Shown in pieces: positions 10,853 to 23,136 of a DNA stretch of 64,000 bases. The stretch spans positions 28,021,051 to 28,085,050 of the forward strand of contig CM026401.1 of assembly GCA_014843695.1 (NCBI GenBank). The letters run 5' to 3'. The notes below the pieces were generated by a model. That model searched no databases, was not told where the DNA came from, and saw only the letters and a program-made list of their open reading frames with translations. The stretch comes from Archivesica marissinica. Lineage: Eukaryota; Mollusca; Bivalvia; Venerida; Vesicomyidae. A program made the translations under genes and the position numbers. Each line of letters opens with the position of its first letter. The stretch's first letter is position 1.

Positions 10853-12150
10853 CAAGGTGGGAATAAAACACCTAGGTTGGGAACCGAATTTCCTAGTTGG
10901 GAACAGAATATCTAGGTTGGGAACAGAATGCCTAGGTTGGGAACAGAATGCCTAGGTTGGGAACAGAATACCTAGGTTGGGAACAGAATACCTAGGTTGG
11001 GAACAGAATACCTATGTTGGGAACAGAATATCTAGGTTGGGAACAGAATATCTAGGTTGGGAACAGAATATCTAGGTTGGGAACAGAATATCTAGGTTGG
11101 GAACAGAATACCTAGGTTGGGAACAGAATATCTAGGTTGGGAACAGAATACCTAGGTTGGGAACAGAATATCTAGGTTGGGAACAGAATACCTAGGTTGG
11201 GAACAGAATATCTAGGTTGGGAACAGAATACCTAGGTTAGGAACAGAATATCTAGGTTGGGAACAGAATATCTAGGTTGGGAACAGAATACCTATGTTGG
11301 GAACAGAATATCTAGGTTGGGAACAGAATACCTATGTTGGGAACAGAATATCTAGGTTGGGAACAGAATACCTAGGTTGGGAACATAATATCTAGGTTGG
11401 GAACAGAATACCTAGGTTAGGAACAGAATATCTAGGTTGGGAACAGAATATCTAGGTTAGGAACAGAATACCTAGGTTGGGAACATAATATCTAGGTTGG
11501 GAACAGAATACCTAGGTTAGGAACAGAATATCTAGGTTGGGAACAGAATATCTAGGTTAGGAACAGAATACCTAGGTTGGGAACAGAATATCTAGGTTGG
11601 GAACAGAATATCTAGGTTGGGAACAGAATACCTATGTTGGGAACAGAATATCTAGGTTGGGAACAGAATATCTAGGTTGGGAACAGAATATCTAGGTTGG
11701 GAACAGAATGCCTAGGTTGGGAACAGAATATCTAGGTTGGGAACAGAATATCTAGGTGGGGAACAGAATACCTAGATTGGGAACAGACTGCCTAGGTTAG
11801 GAACAGAATACCTAGGTTGGGAACAGAATATCTCGGTGGGGAACAGAATGCCTAGATTGGGAACAGACTGCCTAGGTTAGGAACAGAATACCTAGGTTGG
11901 GAACAGAATATCTAGGTGGGGAACAGAATGCCTAGATTGGGAACAGACTGCCTAGGTTGGGAACAGAATACCTAGGTTGGGAACAGACTACCTAGGTTGG
12001 GAACAGACTGCCTAGTTTGGGAACATAATTTCCTAGTTTGGGACCATAATTTCCTAGGTTTATGTTGGGAACAGACTGCCTAGGTTGGGAACATAATTTC
12101 CTAGTTTGGGAAGAGAATATCAGATTCAAGGTTGGCAAGAGAATTCCTAG
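10853..12150. repeat. 20-bp minisatellite, about 64 copies
   Basis: Units of 20 bp, GGTTGGGAACAGAATATCTA, exactly in phase for over 1.1 kb. Two main unit types (ending CCTA or TCTA) alternate irregularly; rarer types have TTAGG, ATAATA or CCTATG. Longer blocks recur, for example a CATAATATCTA unit with its neighbours at 11384 and 11484, 100 bp apart. The left and right ends (10853-10920 and 12000-12150) are degenerate, with unequal unit lengths. Confidence 0.98.
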
Positions 12151-12245
12151 GTTGTAAAAGTAAGTGTAACATTTGGAGTATTAGGTACTGCAGCACTTAA
12201 GATTACATTGCCCCAGCACTGCTTGGATATTGTGAGTATATGTCG

Positions 12246-12476
12246 AGCTGTCCGATTAGCGCAGTAGCTGTCCGATTAGCATAGTGGTTAGTGCGCTCAC
12301 TTCTCACCATGTTCGATCCTCAGACTGAGAAGTATGTGAGATGGTACGGTTGTTGCCAGTTTTCTCCGGGTAATCCGGTTTCATTCCACACGAATGACCA
12401 CATTTACGCTTTCATCCGCGTCAACGAGAGTGATTACTATAAGTTGTTAAAACTTGCTTCGCAATCGTTGTAAAAG
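12246..12476 (+). mobile_element. SINE family E with duplicated 20-bp head
   Basis: A tRNA-like head, CCGATTAGCATAGTGGTTAG (A box), is followed by a B-box-like TGTTCGATCCTC near 12310. The body has TTTCTCCGGGTAATCCGGTT, and the tail AAACTTGCTTCGCAATCGTT resembles that of family A, suggesting a shared LINE partner. The first 20 bp (AGCTGTCCGATTAGCGCAGT, 12246-12265) are repeated directly at 12266-12285 with two base differences. No target-site duplication was seen. Confidence 0.75.
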
Positions 12477-12931
12477 TTTGGTACATAGATATAAAAATCC
12501 CTTCGAAATTTAAATTGCTAATTGGATGCTTACTTCGGCTGACCTATAATGCTTACTTCGGCTGACCTATAATGATTGCTATGGACAATTGAAAGTACAA
12601 CTGGATGTTGGTGACATCTTCCTGTATTCTAACCTGCCCCAAAACAAATGCTAACCCGCCCAAAAACACTTTGTTTTTCTGTACCCGTTTTTTGAAAGCC
12701 CTTTTGGTTCAGGGATATCCAGGTAGTTTGGAATTGGGATCGCCGCTGTTTACTCCTGCATGATTGTAAGAGATTACTCTATCAGATCTGATCTCTGATG
12801 TCTGAAAGTTTTTGTTCAATATCTCTATATTAGTTTTAGTGTTCAGATAATACCGGAAATGTGTTTGGGGCCATTCATTAATCCAACTCGCCATTAGCAT
12901 CAATGTACTCTAACCTGAATGCAAGACGACA
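12477..12931. other. Unique spacer with a 23-bp tandem duplication
   Basis: A two-copy repeat of 23 bp beginning ATGCTTACTTCGGCTGACCT lies at 12526-12571. The remainder is unremarkable AT-rich sequence. The minus frame 12709-12903 has no recognisable domain. Confidence 0.5.
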
Positions 12932-12988
12932 TTGTACGACATTGTACAGCTTCCTGCTTCAACGCCATTTAACCTGAAGTGTGTTCAT

Positions 12989-13210
12989 AAGCTGTCATAC
13001 CAAAGTCAACAACAACAACAACAACAACAGCAGCAGCAGCAGCAGCAGCATAACATGGATCATGGCAGACTATATCTGAACAGAAACCATTCAATTGAGG
13101 AAGTACATTTTGATCAAGAAGATGAGGAAGTACAAGAACTGGGCTTGGTGATTACAGAACATAAACAAAAAATCAGATATAATTTGCAGGCTTTAATTAA
13201 AACTCCTTAG
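12989..13210 (+). CDS. Possible exon fragment with poly-Q and acidic tail (weak)
   Basis: An open frame runs through a mixed CAA/CAG tract (about 13015-13050, about 15 Gln) into a hydrophilic segment with an acidic run (residues DQEDEEVQE) and stops at 13210. The first in-frame ATG is at 13055, giving 51 codons; the frame is open upstream without an ATG, as in an internal or terminal exon. A candidate splice acceptor (ATACCAAAG) ends at about 13005. The mix of CAA and CAG codons and the charged tail look more protein-like than other frames here, but I recognise no family. It may equally be a chance frame across a trinucleotide repeat. Function unknown. Confidence 0.2.
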   Translation, partial: KLSYQSQQQQQQQQQQQQQQHNMDHGRLYLNRNHSIEEVHFDQEDEEVQELGLVITEHKQKIRYNLQALIKTP

Positions 13211-13638
13211 ATTCCAATAGTTCTATTGCAGTTTTCCATGCTACAGTGTAAAGGTGGGAAACGCGCTATGTACTCGGGGCTGATTTCCATAATAGCTTTG
13301 TAGTTTGTATCATATTTCAGGAATTAATTACTCATGAGAATATAATAACGAGAATATAGACACTGTAGATTTGGTTTCTTCTCCAACATTTCATTTGTCA
13401 TTTTTTTTGTTTCATTCTGACATGTTTTGTGTGTTTAAATTGTTTGGTAAAAACCTAAGACAAAGATATTCATTTGTTACCTTGCAAGCCTGTCTGGTAT
13501 AATTGCCTTGTTTCTGTCTACATCTACTCAAAGTAAACAAGAGAGATGTCACAGATTCACAATTTGTTCTCGTTCAGTATTTTAGAATGAGGTTATTTTA
13601 TTACATCAACTGGAAAGTTGAGGAGATATTTATTTCCT
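13211..13638. other. Unique AT-rich sequence
   Basis: About 430 bp with no gene, repeat or RNA recognised. Confidence 0.4.
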
Positions 13639-13827
13639 TCAGCTTATGTCTTTAAGTAAGAATGTGTCTTCATACTTTTTTAAAGTCATATCTTTAATTA
13701 TATGAACCAGAGCAGTGCTGAAACCAGAAGCTGAAAATAACCTGGGCAAACTTTCTTCCAGGTGGTCCGGTGATATATCCCTCTGGAAATCTTTCTTTGT
13801 AGATGCTGTGTATGCTTCTTGGTGCAT
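13639..13827 (-). CDS. 62-codon frame overlapping the satellite edge (weak exon candidate)
   Basis: On the minus strand the frame starts at an ATG inside the outermost satellite unit (13825-13827) and ends with TGA at 13639. It reads MHQEAYTASTKKDFQRDISP and continues with a segment containing FSASGFSTALVHIIKDMT. The composition is balanced and protein-like and the frame stays open upstream into the first satellite unit. I recognise no domain. If it is a real exon, the satellite was amplified from its 5' portion; if not, it is chance. There is no splice or expression evidence. Confidence 0.2.
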   Translation of the reverse strand: MHQEAYTASTKKDFQRDISPDHLEESLPRLFSASGFSTALVHIIKDMTLKKYEDTFLLKDIS

Positions 13828-16800
13828 GTTGATGGCATTCAGCGAGGTAACAAACACAACATCACCGACACTTCTTGGTGCATGTTGAGGGCATTCAGCG
13901 AGGTAACAAACACAACATCACCGACACTTCTTGGTGCATGTTGAGGGCATTCAGCGAGGTAACAAACACAACATCACCGACACTTCTTGGTGCATGTTGA
14001 GGGCATTCAGCGAGGTAACAAACACAACATCACCGACACTTCTTGGTGCATGTTGAGGGCATTCAGCGAGGTAACAAACACAACATCACCGACACTTCTT
14101 GGTGCATGTTGAGGGCATTCAGCGAGGTAACAAACACAACATCACCGACACTTCTTGGTGCATGTTGAGGGCATTCAGCGAGGTAACAAACACAACATCA
14201 CCGACACTTCTTGGTGCATGTTGAGGGCATTCAGCGAGGTAACAAACACAACATCACCGACACTTCTTGGTGCATGTTGAGGGCATTCAGCGAGGTAACA
14301 AACACAACATCACCGACACTTCTTGGTGCATGTTGAGGGCATTCAGCGAGGTAACAAACACAACATCACCGATACACTTCTTGGTGCATGTTGAGGGCAT
14401 TCAGCGAGGTAACAAAAACAACATCACCGATACACTTCTTGATGCATGTTGAGGGCATTCAGCGAGGTAGCAAACAAAACACCACCGATACACTTCTTGG
14501 TGCATGTTGAGGGCATTCAGCGAGGTAACAAACACAACATCACCGACACTTCTTGGTGCATGTTGAGGGCATTCAGCGAGGTAACAAACACAACACCACC
14601 GATACACTTCTTGGTGCATGTTGAGGGCATTCAGCGAGGTAGCAAAAACAACATCACCGATACACTTCTTGGTGCATGTTGAGGGCATTCAGTGAGGTAG
14701 CAAACACAACATCACCGACACTTCTTGGTGCATGTTGAGGGCATTCGGCGAGGTAACAAAAACAACATCACCGACACTTCTTGGTGCATGTTGAGGGCAT
14801 TCAGCGAGGTAACAAACACAACATCACCGATACACTTCTTGGTGCATGTTGAGGGCATTCAGCGAGGTAGCAAACACAACATCACCGATACACTTCTTGG
14901 TGCATGTTGAGGGCATTCAGCGAGGTAACAAACACAACATCACCGACACTTCTTGGTGCATGTTGAGGGCATTCAGCGAGGTAGCAAAAACAACATCACC
15001 GATACACTTCTTGGTGCATGTTGAGGGCATTCAGCGAGGTAACAAAAACAACATCACCGATACACTTCTTGGTGCATGTTGAGGGCATTCAGCGAGGTAA
15101 CAAACACAACATCACCGATACACTTCTTGGTGCATGTTGAGGGCATTCAGCGAGGTAACAAAAACAACATCACCGATACACTTCTTGGTGCATGTTGAGG
15201 GCATTCAGCGAGGTAACAAAAACAACATCACCGATACACTTCTTGGTGCCTGTTGAGGGCATTCAGCGAGGTAACAAACACAACATCACCGATACACTTC
15301 TTGGTGCATGTTGAGGGCATTCAGCGAGGTAACAAAAACAACATCACCGATACACTTCTTGATGCATGTTGAGGGCATTCAGCGAGGTAGCAAACAAAAC
15401 ACCACCGATACACTTCTTGGTGCATGTTGAGGGCATTCAGCGAGGTAACAAACACAACATCACCGATACACTTCTTGATGCATGTTGAGGGCATTCAGCG
15501 AGGTAACAAACACAACATCACCGACACTTCTTGGTGCATGTTGAGGGCATTCAGCGAGGTAACAAAAACAACATCACCGATACACTTCTTGGTGCATGTT
15601 GAGGGCATTCAGCGAGGTAACAAACACAACATCACCGATACACTTCTTGGTGCATGTTGAGGGCATTCAGCGAGGTAGCAAACACAACATCACCGATACA
15701 CTTCTTGGTGCATGTTGAGGGCATTCAGCGAGGTAACAAACACAACATCACCGATACACTTCTTGGTGCATGTTGAGGGCATTCAGCGAGGTAGCAAACA
15801 CAACATCACCGATACACTTCTTGGTGCATGTTGAGGGCATTCAGCGAGGTAACAAAACAACATCACCGATACACTTCTTGGTGCATGTTGAGGGCATTCA
15901 GCGAGGTAACAAACACAACATCACCGATACACTTCTTGGTGCATGTTGAGGGCATTCAGCGAGGTAACAAAAACAACATCACCGATACACTTCTTGGTGC
16001 ATGTTGAGGGCATTCAGCGAGGTAACAAAAACAACATCACCGATACACTTCTTGGTGCATGTTGAGGGCATTCAGCGAGGTAACAAACACAACATCACCG
16101 ATACACTTCTTGGTGCATGTTGAGGGCATTCAGCGAGGTAACAAACAACATCACCGATACACTTCTTGGTGCATGTTGAGGGCATTCAGCGAGGTAGCAA
16201 ACAAAACACCACCGATACACTTCTTGGTGCATGTTGAGGGCATTCAGCGAGGTAACAAACACAACATCACCGATACACTTCTTGGTGCATGTTGAGGGCA
16301 TTCAGCGAGGTAACAAACACAACATCACCGACACTTCTTGGTGCATGTTGAGGGCATTCAGCGAGGTAACAAAAACAACATCACCGATACACTTCTTGGT
16401 GCATGTTGAGGGCATTCAGCGAGGTAACAAACACAACATCACCGATACACTTCTTGGTGCATGTTGAGGGCATTCAGCGAGGTAACAAAAACAACATCAC
16501 CGATACACTTCTTGGTGCATGTTGAGGGCATTCAGCGAGGTAACAAACAAAACACCACCGATACACTTCTTGGTGCATGTTGAGGGCATTCAGCGAGGTA
16601 ACAAACACAACATCACCGATACACTTCTTGGTGCATGTTGAGGGCATTCAGCGAGGTAACAAACACAACACCACCGATACACTTCTTGGTGCATGTTGAG
16701 GGCATTCAGCGAGGTAGCAAAAACAACATCACCGATACACTTCTTGGTGCATGTTGAGGGCATTCAGCGAGGTAACAAACACAACATCACCGACACTTCT

Positions 16801-19111
16801 TGGTGCATGTTGAGGGCATTCAGCGAGGTAACAAAAACAACATCACCGATACACTTCTTGGTGCATGTTGAGGGCATTCAGCGAGGTAACAAACACAACA
16901 TCACCGATACACTTCTTGGTGCATGTTGAGGGCATTCAGCGAGGTAGCAAACACAACATCACCGATACACTTCTTGGTGCATGTTGAGGGCATTCAGCGA
17001 GGTAACAAACACAACATCACCGATACACTTCTTGGTGCATGTTGAGGGCATTCAGCGAGGTAACAAACACAACATCACCGATACACTTCTTGGTGCATGT
17101 TGAGGGCATTCAGCGAGGTAACAAACACAACATCACCGACACTTCTTGGTGCATGTTGAGGGCATTCAGCGAGGTAACAAACACAACATCACCGACACTT
17201 CTTGGTGCATGTTGAGGGCATTCAGCGAGGTAACAAACACAACATCACCGACACTTCTTGGTGCATGTTGAGGGCATTCAGCGAGGTAACAAACACAACA
17301 TCACCGATACACTTCTTGGTGCATGTTGAGGGCATTCAGCGAGGTAACAAACACAACATCACCGATACACTTCTTGGTGCATGTTGAGGGCATTCAGCGA
17401 GGTAACAAAAACAACATCACCGATACACTTCTTGGTGCATGTTGAGGGCATTCAGCGAGGTAACAAAAACAACATCACCGATACACTTCTTGGTGCATGT
17501 TGAGGGCATTCAGCGAGGTAACAAACACAACATCACCGATACACTTCTTGGTGCATGTTGAGGGCATTCAGCGAGGTAACAAAAACAACATCACCGATAC
17601 ACTTCTTGGTGCATGTTGAGGGCATTCAGCGAGGTAACAAAAACAACATCACCGATACACTTCTTGGTGCATGTTGAGGGCATTCAGCGAGGTAGCAAAC
17701 AAAACACCACCGATACACTTCTTGGTGCATGTTGAGGGCATTCAGCGAGGTAACAAACACAACATCACCGATACACTTCTTGATGCATGTTGAGGGCATT
17801 CAGCGAGGTAACAAACACAACACCACCGATACACTTCTTGGTGCATGTTGAGGGCATTCAGCGAGGTAGCAAAAACAACATCACCGATACACTTCTTGGT
17901 GCATGTTGAGGGCATTCAGTGAGGTAGCAAACACAACATCACCGACACTTCTTGGTGCATGTTGAGGGCATTCGGCGAGGTAACAAAAACAACATCACCG
18001 ACACTTCTTGGTGCATGTTGAGGGCATTCAGCGAGGTAACAAACACAACATCACCGATACACTTCTTGGTGCATGTTGAGGGCATTCAGCGAGGTAGCAA
18101 ACACAACATCACCGATACACTTCTTGGTGCATGTTGAGGGCATTCAGCGAGGTAACAAACACAACATCACCGACACTTCTTGGTGCATGTTGAGGGCATT
18201 CAGCGAGGTAGCAAAAACAACATCACCGATACACTTCTTGGTGCATGTTGAGGGCATTCAGCGAGGTAACAAAAACAACATCACCGATACACTTCTTGGT
18301 GCATGTTGAGGGCATTCAGCGAGGTAACAAACACAACATCACCGATACACTTCTTGGTGCATGTTGAGGGCATTCAGCGAGGTAACAAAAACAACATCAC
18401 CGATACACTTCTTGGTGCATGTTGAGGGCATTCAGCGAGGTAACAAAAACAACATCACCGATACACTTCTTGGTGCCTGTTGAGGGCATTCAGCGAGGTA
18501 ACAAACACAACATCACCGATACACTTCTTGGTGCATGTTGAGGGCATTCAGCGAGGTAACAAAAACAACATCACCGATACACTTCTTGATGCATGTTGAG
18601 GGCATTCAGCGAGGTAGCAAACAAAACACCACCGATACACTTCTTGGTGCATGTTGAGGGCATTCAGCGAGGTAACAAACACAACATCACCGATACACTT
18701 CTTGATGCATGTTGAGGGCATTCAGCGAGGTAACAAACACAACATCACCGACACTTCTTGATGCATGTTGAGGGCATTCAGCGAGGTAACAAAAACAACA
18801 TCACCGATACACTTCTTGGTGCCTGTTGAGGGCATTCAGCGAGGTAGCAAACAAAACACCACCGATACACTTCTTGGTGCATGTTGAGGGCATTCAGCGA
18901 GGTAGCAAACACAACATCACCGATACACTTCTTGGTGCATGTTGAGGGCATTCAGCGAGGTAACAAAAACAACATCACCGATACACTTCTTGGTGCATGT
19001 TGAGGGCATTCAGCGAGGTAACAAACACAACATCACCGACACTTCTTGGTGCATGTTGAGGGCATTCAGCGAGGTAGCAAACACAACATCACCGATACAC
19101 TTCTTGGTGCA
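13815..19111. repeat. 58/56-bp satellite array, about 92 copies, 5.3 kb
   Basis: Units contain CTTCTTGGTGCATGTTGAGG, GCATTCAGCGAGGTAACAAA and CACAACATCACCGA. Two length types exist: 58 bp (CCGATACACTT) and 56 bp (CCGACACTT). The 56-bp type dominates the left 600 bp and is interspersed later. Diagnostic variants are GGTAGC for GGTAAC, CACCACC for CATCACC, TTGATGC, GGTGCCTG, CAGTGAGG and CGGCGAGG. The runs of variants at about 14560-15530 and 17787-18757 are the same in order and spacing (offset 3227 bp). Short frames of 60-78 codons on both strands are repeat artefacts. Confidence 0.99.
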
Positions 19112-19599
19112 GCTTGCCAAATTCTAACCAAGGCGTGTGCCTCATTCGCCTCAGAGTGGCTACGGGCCTGCAGAGCAGTAATACAAGAATTTTATGAGAG
19201 TTTTTACAATATAAACAAGGCATATTGATGAACTATCTATATTTATTGAGAATTTGGGTTGTGCCTGACCAAGTAAAAGTTATGAATGCCATTATTATGC
19301 CAGCATAATATCATTGTTCTAGCTGCCATTGTTCTAGCTGGCTTATAACATGCGTACATGATCGCAAGAGCTAACTAAGTATTTCTAATAATGTTGTTGC
19401 AGTTTGGTGAATTTCCAGCAGGTGTGACATATTTATTTCATAATTATCTTGTTTTGATGTAAATGTGAAGTGAAACGAAATATTTAATCCTGTTTGTTCA
19501 AGGTAACATGGAAATGTTTTTTTTGCACCAAAATGGAGACTAAATGACCAACATGTACAAACCAAATAAATGGTACAAACCAAATTGCCAACATCTTAA
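19112..19599. other. Right flank of the satellite, possible dispersed-repeat fragment
   Basis: Immediately after the last unit, the minus strand reads GGCCCGTAGCCACTCTGAGG and then GCGAATGAGGCACACGCC, a block that looks like a dispersed repeat by its context. The rest is AT-rich without a gene. Near 19550-19600 the ACAAACCAA motif of the next array begins to appear in degenerate form. Confidence 0.4.
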
Positions 19600-21657
19600 A
19601 TTTAATAATAATATCCACAGTGCCAACATGATAAAAGCCAACTTGATAACATCCACAATGATAGAAATCTACTTGCTAACACACTAACTTATAAAAACCA
19701 ACTTGCTAACACCTTAAATGATGAAGCTCAGCTCGCTAACGCTCTAAATGATAAATGCCAACTCTCCAACCAATCCCCTAACACCCTAAATGATAAAATG
19801 CCAACCTGCTAACTCAGTAAATGATAAAAGCTAACTCGCTAACACCCTAAATGATAACGGCCAACTTCCTAACATCATAAATGATCAGAGCCAACTCAAT
19901 AACACCCAAAATGACAAAAACTAACTTGCTAAAACCACAAATGATAACAGCCAACCATCATGCTAACACCCAAAATGATACAAACTAACTTGCTAACACC
20001 CCATATTATGATACAAACCAACTTGCTAACACCCTAAATGATTCAAACCAACTTGCTAACACTATATATTATGATACAAACCAACTTACTAACGCCCTAT
20101 ATTATGATACAAACCATCTTGCTAACACACTATATTATGATACAAACCAACTTACTAACACCCTAAATGATACAAACCAACTTGCTAACACCCTAAATGA
20201 TACAAACCAACTTGCTAACACCCTATATTATGATACAAACCAACTTACTAACACCCTATATTATGATACAAACCAACTTACTAACACCCTAAATGATACA
20301 AACCAACTTGCTAACACCCTATATTATGATACAAACCAACTTGCTAACACCCTATATTATGATACAAACCAACTTACTAACACCCTATATTATGATACAA
20401 ACCAACTTACTAACACCCTAAATGATACAAACCAACTTGCTAACACCCTAAATGATTATTTACACACCAACTTGCTAACACCCTATATTATGATACAAAC
20501 CAACTTACTAACACCCTAAATGATACAAACCAACTTGCTAACACCCTAAATGATTATTTACACACCAACTTGCTAACACCCTATATTACGATACAAACCA
20601 ACTTGCTAACACCCTAAATGATACAAACCAACTTGCTAACACCCTATATTATGATACAAACCAACTTGCTAACACCCTAAATGATACAAACCAACTTACT
20701 AACACCCTATATTATTATACAAACCGACTTGCTAACCCCTAAATGATACAAACCTACTTGCTAACACCCTATATTACGATACAAACCAACTTGCTAACAC
20801 CCTAAATGATACAAACCAACTTGCTAACACCCTATATTACGATACAAACCAACTTACTAACACCCTAAATGATACAAACCAACTTGCTAACACCCTATAT
20901 TATGATACAAACCAACTTGCTAACACCCTAAATGATACAAACCAACTTACTAACACCCTATATTATTATACAAACCGACTTGCTAACCCCTAAATGATAC
21001 AAACCAACTTGCTAACACCCTATATTACGATACAAACCAACTTACTAACACCCTAAATGATACAAACCAACTTGCTAACACCCTATATTATGATACAAAC
21101 CAACTTGCTAACACCCTAAATGATACAAACCAACTTACTAACACCCTATATTATTATACAAACCAACTTACTAACACCCTAAATGATACAAACCAACTTG
21201 CTAACACCCTAAATGATTATTTACACACCAACTTGCTAACACCCTATATTACGATACAAACCAACTTGCTAACACCCTAAATGATACAAACCAACTTGCT
21301 AACACCCTATATTATGATACAAACCAACTTGCTAACACCCTAAATGATACAAACCAACTTACTAACACCCTATATTATTATACAAACCGACTTGCTAACC
21401 CCTAAATGATACAAACCAACTTGCTAACACCCTATATTACGATACAAACCAACTTGCTAACACCCTATATTACGATACAAACCAACTTACTAACACCCTA
21501 TATTACGATACAAACCAACTTGCTAACACCCTATATTACGATACAAACCAACTTACTAACACCCTATATTACGATACAAACCAACTTACTAACACCCTAT
21601 ATTATGATACAAACCAACTTGCTAACACCCTAAATGATAAAATCCAACTTGTCAACA
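19600..21657. repeat. 30/33-bp minisatellite, about 65 copies, with degenerate left edge
   Basis: Units combine ATGATACAAACCAACTTGCT with AACACCCTAA (30 bp) or AACACCCTATATT (33 bp). From 19600 to about 20000 the units are highly diverged (GATAAAAGCC, GATGAAGCTC and similar). From 20000 onward they are near identical. The rare variants TGATTATTTACACACC (20551 and 21214) and AAACCGACTTGC (20721 and 21384) each recur with an offset of 663 bp, showing a duplicated block. The last part (21410-21600) is a run of 33-bp ATTACG units. Confidence 0.97.
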
Positions 21658-22543
21658 CAGCTTTTATAACCAGTAAAGCCAAAGAGTTAAGTTTAATTAT
21701 ACATACCTCTTTGAATTTTGCATATATATAGTTTTATTTATGAATTTCTTTGTCAGTATAGATATACAACTTTAGTAGATATACAAACTTCAAACTTGTG
21801 GATCCTTCAACAGATTATGTTCAATCAAAGGTTTGAGAGCATTAGTATTGACTTAGCACTCATTTCTTCGCCTCCTGTCAGATATCAATAGTCAAGTTGA
21901 TTCCTCCCATGTTTTTGTGACTTGGACAATACCCACTAGGATAACATATTCTTATAGGTTCTCATATTGAACTGGGAAAGTGACATTTTACGTTAATTTT
22001 CCGATAAAGCTCCATGCAGACGCTGATTTACTTGTGACATTCGGAAGTTAGAAACATTCTTGGAGGAGATATACAGCTCTTTATTACAGTCAATGAGCTG
22101 CTGGATTGGAATTTGTTTATCAAAGGTAAATTATTATAATTACTGTTATTTCTGACTAATTTATTTCATATGGTAGTATTTCACTGACATTATCAAATTG
22201 TGAGAGATAGCAAGTTGCTGTTCATTACAATTAACTTCTTGTTTTACTCTCCTGTACTTATAGCCTTTGCTTTTGTTCTGTTGTGTTCGCCATGACCATA
22301 TCAGATATTTGTGAAACATGTCCACAGATTAGTATCAAGTAATTTACTGTTTAAGCAAGCATCCCAATGACCCAGAGGGCAAATACAGTAATAATAGGGC
22401 TTCACACACGGGACACTGCATTTGGCTAATTCACTCCCGGGACACTGTATATTAGTGTAAGTTATACCCAGGATACTCTATATATGATGTATGGTCCTCA
22501 GATCTCTGAGGCGGCGCTGTATAGCCCAAATATAATCATAGTG
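21658..22543. other. Unique AT-rich stretch, nothing recognised
   Basis: About 890 bp. A short (TA) run lies near 21720. I see no open frame of interest, RNA or TE landmark. Confidence 0.4.
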
Positions 22544-22652
22544 TGGTACTGGTTAACTGCTGGAGCCTGCCCAGGAAAAGTGTTGTTAGGTAAACTGCCA
22601 GTCGCTCAAATGGGCAACTGGTAGCGACGTTAAATAAACTTAAATAAAAAAA
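22544..22652 (+). mobile_element. SINE family B 3' fragment
   Basis: It contains TGGTTAACTGCTGGAGCCTG and CCCAGGAAAAGTGTTGTTAG, then the tail GCGACGTTAAATAAACTTAA and an A-run of about nine. The tail is the same subtype as at 5505-5908. The head and body upstream of the fragment are absent and no direct repeat was found. Confidence 0.8.
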
Positions 22653-23136
22653 AAGAATGGTAATGTTAGTAACAAGTTGGGTCCTCCCAAATTCCACATG
22701 GTTGAAAACTTGGCTGCACACAAATTCTGTCTGGTTTCTTTCCAGCTCCTCCAAATGTGCAGACATGGTTTGGCAACTGGAGAGAACCACCTACCTTTAT
22801 TAAGTCTGCTTATGTGGGGTATATATCTCTCTCTCGAAATCTGTACATGATCAAACGGTCCTATTATTAAAACATAAATGTGATTTCACTGGGTTAGTCT
22901 GGTGGTCGGAGGCAATAGACTGTAGACATGGAATCTACTTGATACTGCCTTTGTCTAACAGCATATGTGACCCATGTTAAACACAATTATAGATCTAAGC
23001 AGCTTAGTAATCAGAATAGAACTCTTTGGTATAACAGAGTAGTAAATGATCAATATGTATTCTTTGGTAATTATACCACATAGAGCCAGATAAAACAGCT
23101 AATGGCTTTTTGGTGTTCTTATGCATGTGGTGGCAG
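22653..23136. other. Unique spacer
   Basis: About 480 bp of sequence with no gene or repeat recognised. Confidence 0.4.

Noticed and set aside
10853..12150. Telomeric or centromeric satellite
   Set aside because: The unit does not match TTAGGG-type telomere repeats and the array is only 1.3 kb.
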